Under the pieces are notes generated by a model. That model worked only from the letters and a program-made list of their open reading frames with translations. It searched no databases and was not told the origin of the DNA. Both the position numbers and the translations under genes were made by a program. From Nocardia asteroides (lineage in GTDB: Bacteria; Actinomycetota; Actinomycetes; Mycobacteriales; Mycobacteriaceae): a stretch of 64,000 bases of DNA. This document shows, one piece after another, positions 60,063-64,000 of this stretch (positions are counted from its first letter, which is position 1; every line of letters begins with the position of its first letter). The stretch spans positions 806,001 to 870,000 of the forward strand of contig CP082844.1 in assembly GCA_019930625.1 (NCBI GenBank), written 5' to 3'.

Positions 60063-60506
60063 TCACATCTCCAGCATGAGGGTGACCGGGCCATCGTTCA
60101 CCAAGTCGATGTGCATGTGCGCACCGAACCGTCCGGTGGCGACCGTCGCTCCGAGTTCGCGCAACGTGTGTGCGAAGAGGTCGACCAGGGGTTCGGCGAT
60201 CACCGCGGGGGCGGCCGCCGACCAGGACGGGCGCCTCCCCTTGCTGGTGTCTGCGTACAGCGTGAACTGGCTGACCACCAGAATCGGCGCGCGCAGATCC
60301 GCCGCCGATCGCTCGCCGTCGAGGATGCGCAGCCGCCACACTTTGTCGGCCAACGCCTTCGCGGTCTCCTCGGTGTCGGAGTGCGTCACGCCGACCAGGG
60401 CGGCCAAGCCGTGCGGGACCCCGTCGGCCGCCGGGTCGATACGGCCGACGACCTGGCCGCCGACGGTTACCCGCGCCGAACTGACGCGCTGTAATAGGGC
60501 TCGCAC
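60063..60506 (-). CDS. dtd: D-aminoacyl-tRNA deacylase
   Basis: This 147-residue DTD homodimer hydrolyses D-amino acids (and Gly) from t[11 protein letters not shown] at residues 79-86 and NDGPVT at 137-142 (the normally NxGPVT active-site block) are diagnostic, as are [15 protein letters not shown] at the start and [12 protein letters not shown]. The length is standard. It faces left with 187 bases to the next gene on the right. Confidence 0.95.
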   Translation of the reverse strand: MRALLQRVSSARVTVGGQVVGRIDPAADGVPHGLAALVGVTHSDTEETAKALADKVWRLRILDGERSAADLRAPILVVSQFTLYADTSKGRRPSWSAAAPAVIAEPLVDLFAHTLRELGATVATGRFGAHMHIDLVNDGPVTLMLEM

Positions 60507-60693
60507 AACCCTCGATCATGCCTTCTCGTCCGGCACGGGCCGACCCGTGGGTGGCCGCCCGCCGCACGGCCCTGTCTGCCTGGCCGGATACAGGTGCGCG
60601 CGGGCGGCAACCATGACAAACTCGGTGCGCAGACGGTTGCGTTGCGCGGTTGCCGCGCGTTGGCGGAGGATCATGCTGGAAACGAGGAGCGCG

Positions 60694-62196
60694 ATGGATC
60701 TGGACGCGATGGAGCGTCAGATCGCTGCGGATCGGTATGCGGCGCTCGACCGTACGGTCGAGTCCGAATTGCGCTTGGCCACCTCCCTCGGCGAACTCGC
60801 CAAGGGATTGATCGCCACCAAGACCAACGGCTCCACGCGCGACCGCACGAGGGAGGCGCTGGCGCCCGCCGAAGAAGCGGTGGCGATCCGCCTGCGCCTG
60901 CTGTCCCGGGGCCAAGTGCTGACCGCCCGTCTCGCCGGCGAGTTGAACGACGCGCTGCGCTCGTTCGAGCAGGCGGCACGGCACAGCGGCCGCAGAGAGC
61001 TGGCGACCACGACGATCCGGCGCGCCTGTGACGTCTACCGTCAAGTGGCGCGAGCGCATCCCGAGGTCGCGGGCCCGTGCGCCGACGGATTGTCCAAATG
61101 CGGGGTTTGGCTGGGCAGGCTGGATCAGGACGCCGCGGTCGCCGCGACCGAGGAGGCGGCCCGCATCCGCGCTTCCCTGGCCGCGGCGAACCCGGAGCTG
61201 TCCGGCAAATACCTGGCCAGCCTGAGCACGCTGCTGCGGACGCTCATGGTCGGCCGTTCGCGCAAGCAGGCCATCGCCATGTACCGGGAGCGGTACGCCG
61301 CGTTGACCTCGACCACCATGTCGATCCGGTTGCGCGCGTGCGGCATCCAGGACCTGGACCTCACCCCGAAGTCGCACCGAGCGTTGCTCGAACTGGGCTG
61401 CCGCACGCTGGAACAGGCGGGTCGCCTCACCCAGCAGCAGGTCATGTTCAAGTCCTCCGGCGACCTGTCGACCGTCGAGGAGATCAACTGGAAGCTGGCC
61501 CTGGTCGGCCTGCGGCCGCTCGCGCCGGGCGCCGAGCAGGATCAGCCCGCGATGCCCGTGCAGATCGGCTCCACCTTCGGCGCGCTGAGCGTGTATCTAC
61601 CGGAACGCGACGCCATCGCCCAGGTGCGCGCCGCGATCATCGCCGCCTATGCCGTCGATGACGCCTACCCGCTCGATCGCGAGAGCTACTTCGGCACCCA
61701 CGAGTCGAACTGGAAGACCCGCGAACCCGAACTGAACACCTCGACCACCCTGGGCGACGACATCGTGCTGATCGACCAGCCCTACGGCGGCTGGGTGACG
61801 GTCCTGAGCCTGAACTGGGAGCTGACGCCGGTTGCGAAGAATCCCCTGGCGCTGCGACTCTCCCAGGACTGGCCGGTCGCGGCTATCACGGTCACGGAGA
61901 ACGTCGCCTACGAACTGTGCTGGTACGAGCACGGCGCGGCCACCCAGTACGCCGCGCTCGGACGTCCGGCCGGGCAGGCTCCCCTCGACAAACCGCTCGC
62001 ACCACTGAACTTCGAGATGCTGGCCCTCTACAACCCCGACCGGGCGACCGAATCCAAACTGCGCGCGGCCTTCGGCAACACGAAGGTGTTCGCCAACCTC
62101 ACCTATCTGCCGGACAGCGGGCTGCGCCAGATCAGTGTGCACACGCCACTGTCCGAGCACGGCGACCGAGTGCTGTTCTTCCGCACCACGCCCTGA
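60694..62196 (+). CDS. Hypothetical protein with alpha-CTD-like domain
   Basis: This 500-residue protein has an N-terminal helical part with TPR-like pairs (about 25-205), then a segment at about 216-280 (GIQDLDLTPKSHRALLELG and EINWKLALVGLRPLAPG) that matches the helix-hairpin-helix CTD of RpoA almost residue for residue in pattern. The rest (about 290-500) is a beta-rich region with WVTVLSLNWELTP and LCWYEHGAATQYAALGRP. It is not a known polymerase subunit. GAGGAG lies before ATG 60694; the upstream ATG 60673 is possible. Function is unknown; the alpha-CTD-like part suggests contact with DNA or a regulator. Confidence 0.75.
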   Translation: MDLDAMERQIAADRYAALDRTVESELRLATSLGELAKGLIATKTNGSTRDRTREALAPAEEAVAIRLRLLSRGQVLTARLAGELNDALRSFEQAARHSGRRELATTTIRRACDVYRQVARAHPEVAGPCADGLSKCGVWLGRLDQDAAVAATEEAARIRASLAAANPELSGKYLASLSTLLRTLMVGRSRKQAIAMYRERYAALTSTTMSIRLRACGIQDLDLTPKSHRALLELGCRTLEQAGRLTQQQVMFKSSGDLSTVEEINWKLALVGLRPLAPGAEQDQPAMPVQIGSTFGALSVYLPERDAIAQVRAAIIAAYAVDDAYPLDRESYFGTHESNWKTREPELNTSTTLGDDIVLIDQPYGGWVTVLSLNWELTPVAKNPLALRLSQDWPVAAITVTENVAYELCWYEHGAATQYAALGRPAGQAPLDKPLAPLNFEMLALYNPDRATESKLRAAFGNTKVFANLTYLPDSGLRQISVHTPLSEHGDRVLFFRTTP

Positions 62197-62556
62197 GCCG
62201 CGGTAGGGATGTCCCTGGCGCGGGATCGATTTGCGGCAAGGTAGCGCCCATGGTCGCGGTGGCGGTGAACAAAATGCCCGAGGTTTCCGCTCTCGCATCC
62301 GCATAGGTCATTTGACCAGGAAATATGTACGCCGAAGTGAACGCGTGGCCGCGCACCGGACCACGCTGGTTACCGCACCCACCGGTAACCAGCGGGCGAA
62401 CGAATTTCTCGAGAACTAATTGAACGGAATGTTTGATTTGTTCCATGGAGTGCTCTACTGAGACAACGCCCGCACGGTGCTCCGGATCACAGCATCACTG
62501 CCGCAGCGCCGACCGGGCGGCTTGTAAACAATCACACGAAGCTACCCGAGGGCCTC
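62197..62556. other. Intergenic region with palindrome
   Basis: 360 bases without a convincing gene lie between two rightward genes. The main feature is the 12-bp palindrome at 62364-62394. The stretch 62395-62450 is AT-richer and may hold the promoter of the downstream pair. Confidence 0.5.
62364..62394. promoter_or_regulatory. 12-bp perfect palindrome
   Basis: CGCTGGTTACCG and CGGTAACCAGCG form a perfect 12-bp inverted repeat around CACCCAC. It could end the upstream transcript, although it is about 170 bases past the stop, or be a regulator site for the pair at 62557. Confidence 0.55.
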
Positions 62557-63015
62557 ATGGACCAACTGGCGTTGGCGGACACCCCGACCGCCCGATGCGC
62601 CTACTATCGACACACCTGCGACCTGCCCGCCGGAGTTAATCCGGATATCGGCCGTATCGTCCTGCGCGCCGGCTTCGTCGGCGCGATCACGATGCCCGCC
62701 GCGCTGGGGCAGCAAGTTCGCGACGACCTCACCCATCGCCGAATCGATATGGGTCCGATCATCTCTCACGTGCGTTCCAAACGGTGGACCTTCTTGACCC
62801 GCCCGGATCTACCCGACGACGTGCGGCTGTTCGCGGAGCTGTTCCGCTTGAACGTCTCGATCGTGCCCAGCGGCGGCGAGATCGCCTTGCCCTCACCCGC
62901 CGATGCCGATGCGGGCTATCGACACTGGATCATCGCTCCGCGCAGCCGTTTCCGTCCTTCCGGCTCGTCCATCATCGACACCGTCCGGTCCTGCACGAGA
63001 ACGGTTCGGCGATGA
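62557..63015 (+). CDS. Hypothetical protein, possibly primase/polymerase-like
   Basis: This 152-residue protein has AALGQQVRDDLTHRRIDMGP, SKRWTFLTRPDLPDDV and RLNVSIVPSGGEIALPSP. The layout resembles small actinobacterial proteins that I associate with the N terminus of bifunctional DNA primase/polymerase, but catalytic acidic residues are not identified, so the link is weak. GAGGG lies four bases before the ATG. Its end overlaps the next gene's start by ATGA. Confidence 0.55.
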   Translation: MDQLALADTPTARCAYYRHTCDLPAGVNPDIGRIVLRAGFVGAITMPAALGQQVRDDLTHRRIDMGPIISHVRSKRWTFLTRPDLPDDVRLFAELFRLNVSIVPSGGEIALPSPADADAGYRHWIIAPRSRFRPSGSSIIDTVRSCTRTVRR

Positions 63016-63443
63016 CGACCAGCGCCGCCCTGCCCGCGAAACATCAAGTATTGCAAGCCTGCCGAGGCGAATTGCACGAAAGCAACCCACTGCTGCGCAG
63101 TGCGCACGAACTGACCACGCTGCACGAGCGCAGACTCAGCGCGGGTTGCGAATCGCTCGACGAGATAGATGCGTTGCGAGCGAGCCTGATTCGCGACATC
63201 GACCGCTGGATCACTGTGCAACTGCCGCCCGCGCACGGCGCCGCGCACGTGCACACCGAGACCGTCGGCGCCGTGATCGACCGCCTCGCCCAGTTCACCG
63301 CGAACGCCTACGCGGCTCTGGCCAGCGCCTCGGAGTGGGATCTGTGGGATGCCTGGCAGCGCTTGGCGGAACTGGCCGTCGGCTACGACGACCTTGCCGC
63401 CGAGGTCTGCGCGGGCGTGCGGAGACTTCCCGGCGCGTCGTAA
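63012..63443 (+). CDS. DUF4254-type protein, paralogue 2
   Basis: This 143-residue protein shares HTETVGAVIDRLA and LAELAVGYDDLAAEVCAGVRRLP with the protein at 19705-20232. The remaining sequence is helical and not recognised. It is coupled by a four-base overlap to the gene before it. A longer frame from 62784 would mostly overlap that gene and is not used. Confidence 0.7.
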   Translation: MTTSAALPAKHQVLQACRGELHESNPLLRSAHELTTLHERRLSAGCESLDEIDALRASLIRDIDRWITVQLPPAHGAAHVHTETVGAVIDRLAQFTANAYAALASASEWDLWDAWQRLAELAVGYDDLAAEVCAGVRRLPGAS

Positions 63444-63552
63444 GTTTCGCCCCGGCTCCCCATCCGCATGGTGGGTGGCTGGGGAGTCCGGACGGTCCCC
63501 AGCCACCCAGCGGACGAGTAGCTCTCCCCCAGCCATCCGCTGTTCCGGGAGC

Positions 63553-63876
63553 ATGAGTTCGAACGCTGCTGTTCCCGCATCTGCATCGGCGCACCGCCGA
63601 GCCTTCGACGGCCACACCCCGATCGCACACACCGGTGATATTGCCCGAGGAACGGGTCGTTTAAGCCGTATCAAGGGTTGTCCGCGCTATCGCCCGGAGA
63701 CAGCCGAAGGCGGATTTTATCTGTCGATCGTCACTTCGACGCCGCGCGCCGCGGACCGAGCGGACTACCTACGCACACGAAACACCCAGGTCACAGGTGT
63801 CGCCGTCACCGTCGCAGAGTCAGCCGGCCGACCCGATCACATCGAACTGCGGCGCGTGCCAAGCGAATTCGAGTAG
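63553..63876 (+). CDS. Uncertain small ORF
   Basis: An ATG-started frame of 107 residues (MSSNAAVPASASAHRRAF..., ending LRRVPSEFE) has moderate codon bias and GGGAG close before the ATG. It matches no family I know. It may be a real short gene or a chance frame in the end region. Confidence 0.35.
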   Translation: MSSNAAVPASASAHRRAFDGHTPIAHTGDIARGTGRLSRIKGCPRYRPETAEGGFYLSIVTSTPRAADRADYLRTRNTQVTGVAVTVAESAGRPDHIELRRVPSEFE

Positions 63877-64000
63877 CGGCCTACTCACGTCGCCGCCACT
63901 TGCCCGGCCATACGCTGACGGCATCGTTCAGAACAGTATCGAACCAAGGAGGAGTAACCCTTCCACCCCGCACGGGCACCGCCCCGAGCGCACCGCTTCG
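63877..64000. other. Window end with unpaired ribosome site
   Basis: A near-perfect site AAGGAGGAG lies at 63946-63954, but no ATG, GTG or TTG follows within the window at normal spacing. It may belong to a gene with a non-standard start or to a feature cut by the window end. Confidence 0.3.

Noticed and set aside
62784-63443. A 219-residue frame before DUF4254 paralogue 2
   Set aside because: The first about 75 residues overlap the 62557 gene in another frame and are Arg/His-rich; ATG 63012 overlaps that gene's stop by ATGA.
1-64000. tRNA, rRNA, insertion sequence, phage or integrase
   Set aside because: I found no tRNA cloverleaf, rRNA, transposase motif, terminal inverted repeat or attachment site that I can support by eye.

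Overview
The window is GC-rich actinobacterial DNA, most consistent with Nocardia or a close mycolic-acid-producing relative. The evidence is dense coding with GC-rich third positions, GTG and TTG starts, the ribosomal block infA-rpmJ-rpsM-rpsK-rpsD-rpoA-rplQ-truA, a full type VII secretion (ESX) locus with PE, PPE and EspG proteins, and DUF6301/DUF4254-type proteins that I associate with Nocardia. The genus is an inference; no 16S rRNA gene or other species marker lies in the window. I saw no tRNA or rRNA gene, insertion sequence or CRISPR array.

Layout. 1-792 is the 3' end of one EccE gene, so another ESX locus probably lies just upstream. 856-4531 holds small metabolic genes: a frameshifted small gene, an FMN reductase, an NmrA-type oxidoreductase, methylthioadenosine phosphorylase, and a CsoR-type copper regulator with a putative operator. 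4537-9034 is one transcription unit on the minus strand that joins an MHS-family transporter, a response regulator, a histidine kinase and an orphan TAXI solute-binding lipoprotein. 9212-11702 carries an F420-type oxidoreductase, a small heat-shock protein and truA. 11782-15729 is the ribosomal-protein, rpoA and infA block on the minus strand.

16031-42631 is a complete ESX system. It has an EspI-like ATPase preceded by a chain of three overlapping mini-ORFs, then a short insertion of regulator-type genes (DUF4254, GntR, GNAT), then eccC, mycP, eccD, eccA, eccB and eccE. An eleven-gene minus-strand unit of substrates and chaperones follows: EspB-like, EspG, two YbaB-like proteins, EspC, an EspA-like protein, PE, PPE, a second EspG and two Esx proteins.

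43184-59883 is a second minus-strand unit, probably a cargo operon for an ESX system. It encodes a WXG100-like protein, a YbaB-like protein, a 4,240-residue CpnT-like giant, a 95-residue protein, a DUF6301 protein, a TY-Chap-like protein and a 556-residue acidic protein. The giant has an ESX-type N terminus and three internal enzyme-like modules: papain-like Cys/His/Asp, PD-(D/E)XK nuclease-like, and an HExxH metalloprotease-like module. These are separated by recurring linkers, coiled-coil repeats and about 230 residues of proline-rich sequence, and the protein ends in a beta-rich domain, not a terminal toxin. This is the most likely undescribed system in the window.

60063-63876 returns to chromosomal genes: dtd, a protein with an RNA polymerase alpha-CTD-like domain, a small two-gene pair ending in a second DUF4254 paralogue, and an uncertain ORF. 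The two DUF4254 paralogues bracket the region from eccC to the giant operon.
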